The notes under the pieces were generated by a model, which was not told the DNA's origin, made no database searches, and saw nothing but the letters and a program-made list of their open reading frames with translations. The translations under genes and the position numbers were made by a program. A DNA stretch of 64,000 nucleotides from G942493375 sp942493375 (GTDB lineage Bacteria; Armatimonadota; UBA5829): positions 7,130,001 through 7,194,000 of the forward strand of contig OW818698.1 in assembly GCA_942493375.1 (NCBI GenBank), in the 5' to 3' direction. Below are positions 9,701 through 18,281 of this stretch, piece after piece (positions within the stretch are counted from its first letter, which is position 1; every line of letters begins with the position of its first letter).

Positions 9701-10201
9701 GAGTTCCTCAAACACTAACTTTGCTGACTCAGCCTTGACCGGATTAACTTTGAATATCTGAGTCATTTCAGCAGGGATTGTTACCGGCTTTTTAGCTGAA
9801 AGCTGCAATGCACCAATATCTATCTGTTTTGCTACCCCGTCCAGACCTTTCAGATTTATTTTGCCAAGCCCTGTTTCCTTTATTGGACCTGCAATTTTCT
9901 TGAACTCGGTATCTCCAGGTCCTTTGCGATAAAGATTGAAACCTTTTGCAGGCAACCATCGGTTGTCCAGGATCCACTTTATATAGACTGCATTCTGTTT
10001 ATCAGAGGTTGCTGCTAACATTTTTGCGCCGGAAATCATCTCAATGGCAGACGGATTGAGCTTTACAGTGCCGGCACGTTTCACTGGTGATTTGGTGACA
10101 CCGATAGCCTTTTCAGCGGAATACGCTGAATATCCAGTTGCTATATAGGCAACAGTAGCTAGAATCATTATTGTATTCAACCCTAAGGTTCTCATCTTCA
10201 T
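6752..10201 (-). CDS. very large secreted protein with fibronectin type III-like repeats
   Basis: An 1149-residue protein with a signal peptide (about residues 1-29). Most of the protein is repeated ~90-residue beta modules with fibronectin III features: V.L.W....... starts, Y.IWR/Y.IYR strands and Y.Y.V/Y.YRV near module ends. At least five such units are visible, separated by Ser/Lys-rich linkers. No catalytic domain is evident, so it looks like an extracellular scaffold or adhesin. It is the second gene of a tight operon, only 12 bp after the 962-residue secreted protein, so the two probably act together. The start codon follows a weak GGCGG site. Confidence 0.8.
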   Translation of the reverse strand: MKMRTLGLNTIMILATVAYIATGYSAYSAEKAIGVTKSPVKRAGTVKLNPSAIEMISGAKMLAATSDKQNAVYIKWILDNRWLPAKGFNLYRKGPGDTEFKKIAGPIKETGLGKINLKGLDGVAKQIDIGALQLSAKKPVTIPAEMTQIFKVNPVKAESAKLVFEELKTLKQKQFSPYTSSTRPTFDRFEPTSFTKLNAYYKRFNAAETMIPRGAAKTKGSMISHPGTATIGKQTIGRETVSRKNISRKGISKETAKEKTTVMSAKMPSPAVAVMDARRKLMLGSLVNEQINNGLGLGYTDTSVKSGETYEYQLREINENGSEVNMPGAFCDITVGDDPKPIQPTGLDAVQRGVKTVDLRWDLDTQKTTNTVISYNIFRTAAGQRKQINGEPLMIGPVKDSNGNLVDMIFYFTDTDAPVGQIEYELIGSDMFGRQSPPAVLAFNMADVESPNPPGKMSYNVSGNKVYVSWTPSIKLPPGEKRGTTIISKAEDKNAMYNVWRCDVEDTPVVWTKLTSSPIPYLHTMVAAGGSSPSGNFTDNTSQTDHRYRYQITALYTKNMIESAPGPGTDVAVPDLSQPKSPQNLVANFTPAGNQSGVALAFDNRTIRKATLLTKTPARVRNLYKEPKQWKILDSLATNKPKSGSNAASIATHDSLSFAYSGVAAANLSNSDLGGKVVLTWDAPILTAPVRYKIWRADASGYTLIKEPTPEDKAALTDSVDTKKPISIRSSNKRSLKSLSAADAAKSRVLVKGGLQENMPIVEMSGVRLEYLNKIPIGVTTESMWTLVGETQQPHFNDYLPKSRPAYYNYRVTITNRWGVESPMAAMGIRVPATIPPPTPEFSYAAPNLDGGVTLQWKALQNKEECAKYLIYRKKVDISIFFKPALNLIRFGLNQAPAGDNSQSSSGGSNAPSLSLSVAGASAKKRKAPTTVVPAKIIAPVKIDEAVQKRDVTVSPTVMEKAEKRGIRARISIASLSPAARQRIVVELNKPEEYKIVGEISSNNVDSKGNVAYIDTNDLIPNEFYSYTIVALDADKWRSDASRPLTGSPLRVKADPPINLKAVLNASTHGVNLFWDAPVKIGNEEIVGYFVQRSNPGSNNFIQISDLRTENKWGDLAVMKGRTYSYRVLSMDKQGNLSDPVQIDFAVPK

Positions 10202-10213
10202 ATTTATCCGCCT

Positions 10214-13102
10214 TTATGGAAGAGTGCAGCTCAAGCCAACTGAGCCTTCCCAGTCAGGAATTGGCCATGGAAGGTTTATCTCAGCAGTGAAGGTGCCATT
10301 ACAGTGCATGCCGTCATCGTATAATGCTGCAGCAAGATCAGCCGATGCTCCGATAGAGGCCACGATGAAGTCAACTGATCCTGATGCCCAGGCGTGACCG
10401 GAAAGATATGGCACGTTCAAGAAATTGTATCCCAGGCTGGCATCAAACGAACCAGAGAACGGCCAGTAGCTGAAACTTGTCCCGGCAGCCACAGTATATG
10501 CAAGGGGTTGAGCCAACAATCCTCCTCGCATTCCATATGAAAGCACTGTTGCAGAACAGGCTTGATCCGGATAGGGCCAACCGACTGCTAGATGAATATC
10601 ATCAGGACTGAGAAGCAGTTCCATAGAGCCATTGATACTGAATATATTCAGACCAGGTGGGACACTGAGGTTCACATCAGCATTTGCTCTAAAAAGTGGC
10701 ACTGTGGGGTCAAGGAATACAGACACTTGAAGTGGCGCTTCACCTGAGTGGTCAGATGTAAGGACCCAGCCTTTGCCTCTGATATCTAATGTGAAGTTAG
10801 GCAGACCTATCGTGAGAGTGCCTGAAGCGTAGAACAGATCAGGATCGCTGTATGTGCCTGCTTCGGTTCCTGCCATAAACAACCATTTCCCACTGTTCAT
10901 AGCCGGCTTGAGGTCAGATACATTCTCGAAACCTTCAGGCGCAGTCATATTATGAGCCACTCCACCTTTAAATGCATAGAGTGCCAGGCCTGTGTTACCG
11001 AGTACTATGGGGGTCGGTAACTCTGCCCTGCCTGCAACACCCCAGACCCCGCCATCACCTATGTAGAGCTGGAACGTCCCGCTCATTGGAGCTGCATCAC
11101 CAGCGCATAGCAATGTCAATTTAGCTCCGCCAACCAGGCATTCACCACCGCCTGGCTGAGGCTTCTTATCCAGCGTACCATCGATTCGCACCACACCCAG
11201 TATCTCAGCTTCAACCAGAATCCCATTCATTTCAAGCATTGGCTTATTTGAGCCATCAGGAGATACTCTTAACCGGTTATATGTAACTGTGCTGGAGACT
11301 GGTATATCCGAGTTCAAACTGAGCGCACCATTAAAATCTGCCACCCATTTATTCCCGTCCTGGACCAGGGCTACTTCAGAGATATTGCATTTGAAAAGTC
11401 CAAAGTCAACATCAGCAGGAGCATCCAAACTCATTCCATGGTCGGTATTAAATACAAACTTGAACTCCCGGTTAATCCCGAGGTTATGGAACATCAATGC
11501 ACTTGCAGAAAGAGATGGGTATTTATTTAGCGAAAATACCATCGCACCGTTCAACCAGAGGGCGTAATTGCCATCCGGTCCAGGCAATAATTGTCCGCTT
11601 GAGACATTCAAGTGCATTCCTAGAGGGTCAGATTTCAAAGCCTGGTTGGGTTTTGTGGTGACAACAGGTTCCAGGTCTGTGACGTTCACATTTAGATCAA
11701 GGCTACCTAGACCTTGCACTGTGGTTACACCGCTGGACTCAGTTGTTGTCACACTGTTGCGTGCCATTATTATATGAAGCCGCTTCAAATGACAGTTGAA
11801 GTTGCCTATGTTGATATCCTTAAGCGTGGCCACTGGAGCTTCGATATCGCATGTTACTCCATTAGTTTCGATGTAAACATTCTGCGTGGGAATACTGATA
11901 GGATTTCCGCCACTGTCAGCCCATATCGGAGGCAATACAGCAGTAGCAGTCTTCATATAGATTCCTTGCCACGACTTACTGTTTATACCCGGTGTAATAG
12001 ATAGGTCGGTCGGGCCTTCGCGAGAGAAGTCGATAACGCAGGTGCTTGATTGAACATGATACCCGCCGTTGAAGAACAATTCAGGTATACGTGCAGTCTG
12101 CTTGAACTCAACCACTGCCGGCTTTAATAGATCAAAATCTACATTCGGAATACCATCACGTTGGCCAGCTGCGTCTGTAACGGATTTAGGTAGAATGATA
12201 TTCGCTTGAATTGTAAACTTGCTATACACACCTTTGTCTATCTGTACGTTTGCACTGACGATATTCAGTATGAAATCAGCCGGATTGGCGAGTGCGATAT
12301 CAGTAGGGGTTTGTCCGAGAGTGAAATCCTTGCAAGTGACCATTCCGTCCTGGTCCACTATCAGCTGTTTGAACCTTAATACAAGCTCCCCATTATCAAA
12401 TGTAGAGAGCTGGGGCATATTTGACCAGACAGTGCCGTTATTGCATTCGAAACTCACGCTGCTACCTTTGTCTGGAGCGGCAAGCATTGATACTGTGAAG
12501 ACACTCGCCCGGATTTTCATCCCGCAGGCAGATATTTCCCCACTGTTATTAATGCCTTTCGAGACAGAACCACCACCAGATCGCAATACTGTCTGTCCTG
12601 TCGAATCTATGTCAAGAGTGAAGAATGAGTTGGTGAAATCGACGCTGAGTTGGTTCCCGGAGATGTCGTAGTATGGTGTGTTTACTTTAGCTTTGAGCTC
12701 GAATCCAGCTACTCTCTTACCACTATTCGTGTCTGCTTTTAATATCCCGCTAGAAGCGTCAATATCTAGATTTGATCCGAACAGATTGTTCAACTTGAAT
12801 GCTGGTAGTGCAAGATTGCCTGATATAACCTGTCCAGTGGAATCCGCCGATATTTTTGTAAACTGCACGGTTCCCAAGCTGTTGTTATATTTAACTCCTG
12901 AGATCACTGCAGTAATTCTGAGAGTTCCCGACCCGGAGAGATTGCCAAGTGCAGCCCCGGCAGAATAATTGCAGTTTTCCAGGCTCACATGATCCTTTGC
13001 AAAAACTAATGTATTCGGCAGAGATTCACATAAAGCAGTAGGAGCAACCATAGCAAGAAGTGTTGCAATTATTAAAAACAGGAAAAGAGATTTTCTTATC
13101 AC
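10214..13102 (-). CDS. very large secreted beta-rich protein of unknown function
   Basis: A 962-residue protein with a signal peptide (residues 1-25, ending ALCES). The remainder is rich in Gly, Ser, Asn, Asp and alternating hydrophobic residues, typical of extended beta structure; it has few charged clusters and no recognisable catalytic motif. The last ~250 residues contain paired Gly/aromatic strands (YWPFSGSFDASLGYNF), suggesting beta-sandwich or barrel-like packing. I do not recognise the family. The start is GTG 13102 with a GGGTG site upstream. It is first in an operon with the fibronectin III-like protein and has a good promoter at 13160-13188. Confidence 0.75.
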   Translation of the reverse strand: MIRKSLFLFLIIATLLAMVAPTALCESLPNTLVFAKDHVSLENCNYSAGAALGNLSGSGTLRITAVISGVKYNNSLGTVQFTKISADSTGQVISGNLALPAFKLNNLFGSNLDIDASSGILKADTNSGKRVAGFELKAKVNTPYYDISGNQLSVDFTNSFFTLDIDSTGQTVLRSGGGSVSKGINNSGEISACGMKIRASVFTVSMLAAPDKGSSVSFECNNGTVWSNMPQLSTFDNGELVLRFKQLIVDQDGMVTCKDFTLGQTPTDIALANPADFILNIVSANVQIDKGVYSKFTIQANIILPKSVTDAAGQRDGIPNVDFDLLKPAVVEFKQTARIPELFFNGGYHVQSSTCVIDFSREGPTDLSITPGINSKSWQGIYMKTATAVLPPIWADSGGNPISIPTQNVYIETNGVTCDIEAPVATLKDINIGNFNCHLKRLHIIMARNSVTTTESSGVTTVQGLGSLDLNVNVTDLEPVVTTKPNQALKSDPLGMHLNVSSGQLLPGPDGNYALWLNGAMVFSLNKYPSLSASALMFHNLGINREFKFVFNTDHGMSLDAPADVDFGLFKCNISEVALVQDGNKWVADFNGALSLNSDIPVSSTVTYNRLRVSPDGSNKPMLEMNGILVEAEILGVVRIDGTLDKKPQPGGGECLVGGAKLTLLCAGDAAPMSGTFQLYIGDGGVWGVAGRAELPTPIVLGNTGLALYAFKGGVAHNMTAPEGFENVSDLKPAMNSGKWLFMAGTEAGTYSDPDLFYASGTLTIGLPNFTLDIRGKGWVLTSDHSGEAPLQVSVFLDPTVPLFRANADVNLSVPPGLNIFSINGSMELLLSPDDIHLAVGWPYPDQACSATVLSYGMRGGLLAQPLAYTVAAGTSFSYWPFSGSFDASLGYNFLNVPYLSGHAWASGSVDFIVASIGASADLAAALYDDGMHCNGTFTAEINLPWPIPDWEGSVGLSCTLP

Positions 13103-13159
13103 TATTCATCACCCTTTTCACTGACAGCTCACAGAGAAATCACCTTGTCAGATTTAGTG

Positions 13160-13188
13160 ATTGTACATCGGTAACAAAATAATAGCAA
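13160..13188 (-). promoter_or_regulatory. probable promoter of the large secreted-protein operon
   Basis: Read on the minus strand, TTGCTA (13183-13188) and TACAAT (13160-13165) are separated by 17 bp, 58 bp before the GTG start of the 962-residue protein. The -10 box matches consensus at 5 of 6 positions and the -35 box at 4 of 6. The rest of 13103-13326 holds nothing recognisable. Confidence 0.5.
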
Positions 13189-13326
13189 TATGCAGCCATT
13201 CTGTTCTCTGGGTTTAGTTATCAAATTACGCCTTTGAATGGAATATTAGGCGAAAGCTTAGTCAGCCATGAGTGAGGTATATGAAATGGAGGTCCGGTAA
13301 TCAGATTGATTGTGTTAATTAATGCT

Positions 13327-14382
13327 CTATATAAGCCATTTCTCAAGGTTTGTTCTGACGAAATCGTCGTCATTCAAATGTGGATAGGCCGCGTATACTC
13401 TGTCTATCTCTTCAAGTTGCCCTGGGCCAAATGTTTCGTCGGGATCCAGACACCATGTCCCTACCATCAGTCCCTGTCGTCTCAAAACCTCGTGCAGTCC
13501 TGCTATACAACCTTTGTAACCATTTGCAGCATCAAAGAACGCAGCATTGGAGTCTGTGACTTCGATTGCTCTGCTCATCATTTCTGGCGGAATCTTATCA
13601 CCAGAAGCAATTATCGTATGGCATTCATTCAGCAGACTGACGGCTTTGCTTGTCCACACAGACCAGTGCCCCAGCAGCCCGCCTGTAATACGTCGCTCGA
13701 TGACCTTGCCATTGCATTTGAACCTGTAGGGAGTTAAAAGATCGATTGCAATATTGTCGTCATTCCCGGTATAGAGAGCTATATCATCACGTCCGGATTC
13801 AGTCACCGCACGCATTACATCCAGAGTCTGATATCTATTAAATGGCGCCATTTTAATAGCCACCACATTTTCGATCTCAGCAAATCGTCTCCAGAAAGAG
13901 TAGGGGAGAACATTTCCCCCAACTGCAGGCTGCAGATAGAAACCAATCAAAGGCATCACTCTGGAGACTTCCTGGCAATGAGTAATGAGTTCGTATTCAC
14001 TGGCATCCTTCATAGCAGCAAGACTCAATAGAACAGCATGATATCCCAGGCACGAAGCAATACTTGCTTCATTGATAGCTTGCTCTGTTTTACCGCAGGC
14101 ACCAGCAACGCGGATCAGTTTTTGACCATTACTGTTGTCCAACTGGTCCATCTCATCAGAAGCAATTCTCAATACCGGTTCAAACAGACCAACATTCGGG
14201 TCGCGTATCTGGAACTGTGTAGTGTGAACCCCGACAGCAATCCCTCCGACTCCCGAAGCGCTGTAATAACGGTAAATAGCTCTCAGTCTGCGTTCGTCCA
14301 GCTTCCTGTTACAGTCCAATGCAAGTGGGGATGCTGGTATTACGACTCCGGCATTCAGAATATCTCTGAGCTTACTTTCCAT
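13327..14382 (-). CDS. DapA/dihydrodipicolinate synthase-family aldolase
   Basis: A 351-residue class I aldolase-like TIM barrel. The Schiff-base lysine is expected at AIKMAPF, and the upstream Tyr/Pro element reads GFYLQPAVGG instead of the usual YN.P. Members of the family cleave or form 2-keto-acid derivatives of sugars and amino sugars. The start codon overlaps the preceding gene's stop (TGATG, one shared base), showing translational coupling to the epimerase. It is the last gene of a three-gene operon with an aminotransferase and an epimerase, which suggests breakdown of an amino sugar or sugar acid. The N-terminus is longer than in canonical DapA. Confidence 0.85.
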   Translation of the reverse strand: MESKLRDILNAGVVIPASPLALDCNRKLDERRLRAIYRYYSASGVGGIAVGVHTTQFQIRDPNVGLFEPVLRIASDEMDQLDNSNGQKLIRVAGACGKTEQAINEASIASCLGYHAVLLSLAAMKDASEYELITHCQEVSRVMPLIGFYLQPAVGGNVLPYSFWRRFAEIENVVAIKMAPFNRYQTLDVMRAVTESGRDDIALYTGNDDNIAIDLLTPYRFKCNGKVIERRITGGLLGHWSVWTSKAVSLLNECHTIIASGDKIPPEMMSRAIEVTDSNAAFFDAANGYKGCIAGLHEVLRRQGLMVGTWCLDPDETFGPGQLEEIDRVYAAYPHLNDDDFVRTNLEKWLI

Positions 14383-15413
14383 CAAAACTTACCGTCCCTG
14401 GTTTCAAAACTGGTTGGTTTGCCAAGGCTGTCACCTCCGCGCATCACCCAGTCTGCAATCATCTCCATCATCTGCTTAACGGAAACTTTTGGATAACCAT
14501 AAAGCTTATGACCTAATTGACCATTACTGAGAAGAGCATCCTGAGCCTCTGTGCCAGTGAATGTAGCTGTCTTACCCATCAAATTTCCAAATTCTTCGCA
14601 CACACGCCTGGTGCTGATAATCTCAGGCCCGGCCACATTGAGCACAAATGGAGGGGTAGAAACCTGGTCAAAGCTCATTAAAGTCATAGCATTTGCATCA
14701 CCCTGCCAGATAACGTTCGCTGCACCCATTGCAAGATCAATTGTTGCTTCGTTAAATACTTTCTTTGCAAGGTCTACCAGCACACCATATCTCAGTTCAA
14801 CAGCATAGTTTAACCTGATAATGGACATTGGGATACAAAGATTACGGCTGAAGTGTTCTAGTATTCTTTCCCTGCCAAGACAACTCTGGGCATAGTCACC
14901 ATCTGGTTTTGTCTGGTCGGTTTCAATAGATCCACCCAAAACTATCGGGCTCATTCCATACACATTGCCAGTTGAGAATGCCACTATCTTGCTATTTCGA
15001 TATTTCTGGGCTACCATCCCCGGCAGATATGTATTCGTTGCCCATGTCAGGGATTCTTTACCAGTGGATCCGAATTTCATACCTGCCATATATACGACAT
15101 TTGGCACATCCGGCAGTGTTGCCAGTTGCTCAGGATCAAGCATCTCGCAATTAATAGTCTCTATTCCGAGAGCATTGAGTGAAGCTTCGTACTTCGAGTC
15201 TGAAAATCTGCTGACGCCGATTACTTTTCTCTCAACACCAGCCATTTCAGATGCACGTTTAGCCATACGTGCCAGAGTTGGACCCATCTTTCCGGAGACA
15301 CCAAGAACTATGATGTCTCCGGAAAGTCTGGACATGGTCTCAACTACGCCGTCTAAAGGTTCGCTGAGGATCGTTTCCAGTTCCTCAACATCCCTCACGC
15401 TACAACCGGTCAT
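14382..15413 (-). CDS. NAD-dependent epimerase/dehydratase-family protein
   Basis: A 343-residue extended short-chain dehydrogenase with an N-terminal Rossmann fold (VLGVSGKMGPTLARM) after a ~30-residue leader. The mid-region corresponds to the sugar epimerase family (NVYGMSPIV, followed by DYAQSCLGRE). In most members the last motif is YxxxK; here the position of the catalytic Lys is Cys, so chemistry may differ or the enzyme may be non-catalytic. It overlaps the aminotransferase upstream by 14 bp and the aldolase downstream by one base, so the three are co-translated. Confidence 0.85.
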   Translation of the reverse strand: MTGCSVRDVEELETILSEPLDGVVETMSRLSGDIIVLGVSGKMGPTLARMAKRASEMAGVERKVIGVSRFSDSKYEASLNALGIETINCEMLDPEQLATLPDVPNVVYMAGMKFGSTGKESLTWATNTYLPGMVAQKYRNSKIVAFSTGNVYGMSPIVLGGSIETDQTKPDGDYAQSCLGRERILEHFSRNLCIPMSIIRLNYAVELRYGVLVDLAKKVFNEATIDLAMGAANVIWQGDANAMTLMSFDQVSTPPFVLNVAGPEIISTRRVCEEFGNLMGKTATFTGTEAQDALLSNGQLGHKLYGYPKVSVKQMMEMIADWVMRGGDSLGKPTSFETRDGKF

Positions 15414-16626
15414 TAAAATACCTCACGCACTTACTCATACCCTCGATAGTCTCCTCAAGGTCTTGCTGGGTATATCCCTCATTAACGCTTATCAAAAGAC
15501 AAGTGTTCAACACATCCTCAGTCACCGGACACAGGCCCATATGATACTCACGGACATTGAATGGGTGATCTGCATGATCGAATGCAGAGTGTTCGGTAAA
15601 AATAGGATAGTTATAGACCGGTTCATTCAAATAATGCGCTCCGGCACAAATACCTTCTTTTGCCAGAGCCTCTGCCATTTCATCTACATCCGCACCGAGT
15701 TTAGAAGCATCCACCCTCATCATATAAAACCACCAGGACGGGTTGCACTTGTCCGTTGGGACTGGTACATCGATACCCTTGAATCCGGAAATCGCATCCG
15801 TCAGTGCTTCACACCACGCGCGACGTTTTGACACGATATTGGCGAGTTTAGGCAACTGAGCAATTCCGACAGCTCCCTGAAGTTCCGTCATCCTATAGTT
15901 AGCAGCCAGGAAATATGGATTGCGAGATGCACCAGGCACACGGCTGTAGCTCTTATCGGTAGACATACGGGCTTTTGTTGCCAGTTCACTGTTGCTGCTA
16001 ATGACTATTCCACCGTCGCCGCAGGAGATGTGCTTGAAGTCGTTTACGCTGAAACATCCGATATCTCCAATAGTGCCAATCGGCTTTCCATCATAAGTGC
16101 ATCCCCACGCCTGTGCGCAGTCCTCAATCAAGGCAATTCCTTTCGAGTCACACAGCGCTTTTAAGCCATACATATCGCACGCATTACCCCATAGATGAAC
16201 TGCGATAACAGCGCGTGTCTTCTCCGTGATGACTGCTGCAACTGACTCAGGAGTTATGCAATAGTTGTGAGGGTCAACATCAGCAAATACAGGTATACCA
16301 CCCTGGAATAATATTGGTATGATGCTCCCCATGTCTGTGATCGGAGTAACAATAACTTCATCACCTGGCGATATACCAAGTGCCATAGTCGCAGCATGAA
16401 TACCCGCTGTTCCACTGGTGCAGGAAACAGCATGGGGTACCCCGTGCATTTCAGCCATCAAGGCTTCAAATCCGTAAACTTTCTTGCCTGCAGCATAAAA
16501 GAGAGTCTGCTGGTCAAGAGCCTCCTTCAAGTGTTGGAGTTCTTCATCTCCAAATCTGCTCGAACGAGTGTATGGTACTGTCTTCGCGGGATTTCCCCCA
16601 GCAATTGCAGGTTTATCATAAGCCAT
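15400..16626 (-). CDS. DegT/DnrJ/EryC1/StrS-family PLP aminotransferase
   Basis: A 408-residue sugar aminotransferase-type protein. The PLP-binding Lys sits in VNDFKHISCGDGG, the Asp/Gln pocket in IEDCAQAWG, and the early cofactor loop in CTSGTAGIH. Family members transfer amino groups between glutamate or glutamine and keto sugars or cyclitols, in either direction. The start has AGGAGA at good spacing. It leads an operon with an epimerase and a DapA-like aldolase, with glutamate dehydrogenase just upstream on the same strand. That layout fits removal of nitrogen from an amino sugar (aminotransferase yields glutamate, GDH recycles it), which is inference. Confidence 0.92.
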   Translation of the reverse strand: MAYDKPAIAGGNPAKTVPYTRSSRFGDEELQHLKEALDQQTLFYAAGKKVYGFEALMAEMHGVPHAVSCTSGTAGIHAATMALGISPGDEVIVTPITDMGSIIPILFQGGIPVFADVDPHNYCITPESVAAVITEKTRAVIAVHLWGNACDMYGLKALCDSKGIALIEDCAQAWGCTYDGKPIGTIGDIGCFSVNDFKHISCGDGGIVISSNSELATKARMSTDKSYSRVPGASRNPYFLAANYRMTELQGAVGIAQLPKLANIVSKRRAWCEALTDAISGFKGIDVPVPTDKCNPSWWFYMMRVDASKLGADVDEMAEALAKEGICAGAHYLNEPVYNYPIFTEHSAFDHADHPFNVREYHMGLCPVTEDVLNTCLLISVNEGYTQQDLEETIEGMSKCVRYFNDRL

Positions 16627-16670
16627 TTTGTTCTCTCCTAAAACTGGGTGTTGGATGTTTGATTATGATG

Positions 16671-17855
16671 TTACAACCAGACTCTGTCTACCATTGATTT
16701 TACTACTTCATCGACTGCAAGAATTTGGGCGGCCAGTCTGTGAGAGATATTCTCTTCACTGGCTACTCTGATAACATCATTGAATGCTGGGCGCATCTGT
16801 TTATCGATTGCTGCATAGGTCTCAGATTTATCAGTCAAAGAACCGGACTTGGCTTGCCTCCATTCAATGTATGAAGCAATAACGCCACCGGCATTTGCCA
16901 GAATATCAGGAATAACCGGTATCCCGCGTTCCACCAGTATCAAATCTGCATCGTTCATCGTTGGGTCATTTGCCGCTTCAACTACGAGTTTTGCCTGTAG
17001 CTTTGCTGCAACCTCAGCAGTTATAACATCCTCAACCGCAGCCGGGACCAGTATGTCAACAGGCAGCAGCAATAGATCATCTGCGCTCATACTAGCATAT
17101 CCCATCTCTGCAACTGTTTTGCTTGATTTGATTTTATCAAGTGTCATTCCACTCTCACAGTATGCAGCCGAATCAATATCCGATAACGCCACCACTTTTG
17201 CTCCCCATTCAGTCAGGAACAATGCGGTCCATTTACCTACATTGCCAAAGCCTTGTATTGCTACCGTTGCACCTTCAAGACTTCTACCTAGAACGGATTC
17301 CGTTGCCATCTTAACATTGCAGGCAACTCCATATCCTGTAGCTTCAGTCCTGCCTGGCAGTCCGCCAATTCTTGCAGGTTTACCCGTAACCGATTCCGGG
17401 GCGTGTGTGCAGCCATATATCATAGCCATGTCGGAAGGTCCGGTGCCGAGGTCTGGCGCTGGAATGTAAGAGTTCTTCATTGCCCATCCCAGGACATGAA
17501 CATATTCATTAATAAGATCTCTTCTAGATTCAGGGGTTAATGATTTCGGGTTAATTCTGATGCCGGATTTACCACCGCCAAATGGAATCTTAGCCAGCGC
17601 GCACTTGTAGGTCATAAGCTGTGCAAGTCTTCGTGTCTCTTCAAGGGATGCAGTCTCTGCCATCCGGATTCCACCCTTGAACGGGCCTCTTACACTGCAA
17701 TGAAGTACAACAAAGGTGTCTGCCTGGATGAGTTTTCCACCCCATTTGAGGTTGAGGTTGGCATAGATTTCCATCTCGCTCTTGCTAAGCAGCGCAATCG
17801 AATCGCTCGAAAGGTCAAGGTGTTTGGATACCAGGTTGAAGTCAATAACGCTCAT
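16671..17855 (-). CDS. gdhA: glutamate dehydrogenase (Glu/Leu/Phe/Val dehydrogenase family)
   Basis: A 394-residue enzyme interconverting glutamate and 2-oxoglutarate plus ammonia with NAD(P). The substrate domain has the conserved glycine-rich lysine motif IPFGGGKSGI and the PAPDLGTGPSDM segment. The nucleotide-binding domain has VAIQGFGNVG and an AANDPTMN motif. ATG 17855 is preferred over ATG 17864 because GGGAG is 9 nt before it and almost touches the other. MITE copy B begins ~28 bp upstream of the start and separates the gene from any farther promoter. It lies 44 bp upstream of the aminotransferase operon on the same strand. Confidence 0.93.
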   Translation of the reverse strand: MSVIDFNLVSKHLDLSSDSIALLSKSEMEIYANLNLKWGGKLIQADTFVVLHCSVRGPFKGGIRMAETASLEETRRLAQLMTYKCALAKIPFGGGKSGIRINPKSLTPESRRDLINEYVHVLGWAMKNSYIPAPDLGTGPSDMAMIYGCTHAPESVTGKPARIGGLPGRTEATGYGVACNVKMATESVLGRSLEGATVAIQGFGNVGKWTALFLTEWGAKVVALSDIDSAAYCESGMTLDKIKSSKTVAEMGYASMSADDLLLLPVDILVPAAVEDVITAEVAAKLQAKLVVEAANDPTMNDADLILVERGIPVIPDILANAGGVIASYIEWRQAKSGSLTDKSETYAAIDKQMRPAFNDVIRVASEENISHRLAAQILAVDEVVKSMVDRVWL

Positions 17856-17882
17856 GATTCTCATCTCCCACAGGAAAGTCTG

Positions 17883-17992
17883 TAACAGCTCAGCGTTAAT
17901 GTGTAATATAGTAAATTTCCGTCCGTCCTGAGTAGCGCGAAGCGCGTATCGAAGGATGGACGGAAATTTACTAGCAAATACTGAACTGTTAC
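17883..17992. mobile_element. MITE-like palindromic element, copy B
   Basis: A 110-bp palindrome with ends GTAACAGCTCAG (17882-17893) and CTGAACTGTTAC (17981-17992), 11 of 12 bases complementary. The inner arms AGTAAATTTCCGTCCGTCC and its near-complement surround a GCGCGAAGCGCG centre. Flanking 9-mers GAAAGTCTG (17874-17882) and GAATGTCTG (17993-18001) match 8 of 9, consistent with a target-site duplication. It occupies the 5' region of gdhA. It differs from copy C mainly by 7 extra bases at the centre. Confidence 0.8.
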
Positions 17993-18144
17993 GAATGTCT
18001 GAGTAATTGGTCTCCCGGATTCATTCCACAAAATGCATGATCAAGAGGCCAGTATTCATGCTTCCATTTGTGAGATTTCTCGAAAGCGTATATTTGTCCC
18101 CATTGACCATCAGTGAGTATAGCATTCCGCAATATTAAGGTCAA
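17989..18144 (-). pseudogene. possible coding remnant or very small protein next to the MITE
   Basis: On the minus strand a 51-codon frame runs from TTG 18144 to a TAA contributed by the last bases of MITE copy B. Its residues (for example DGQWGQIYAFEKSHKWKHEY) are rich in Trp, Tyr, His and Lys and look like real globular protein rather than random translation. No ribosome binding site or known family is visible, and the frame is also open upstream. It may be the tail of a gene truncated by the element, or chance. The rest of 18000-18281 holds only a TATAAT-rich stretch at 18202-18214 that may belong to a serA promoter. Confidence 0.2.
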
Positions 18145-18281
18145 GTATAACGTTTGCGTATTACAACTACTTTTTCTGAGGAGGGAATCAGGGGCTCTTT
18201 GTATAATATATAATGACTAATTCGGTGCCGGAGCTATGTTTTTGCCCGGCAATTTGGTCCAACATTATGGAGGTGTCAACC

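Noticed and set aside
14965..15831. Long plus-strand open frame of 288 codons
   Set aside because: It lies wholly antisense to the clearly conserved epimerase and aminotransferase genes, and its translation has no recognisable motif.
16849..17469. Plus-strand open frame of 206 codons
   Set aside because: Antisense shadow of glutamate dehydrogenase; low-complexity Ala/Ser/Thr translation.
18213..18281. Earlier in-frame ATG for serA
   Set aside because: The extra residues are not SerA-like, and GGAGGT sits ideally before GTG 18282.
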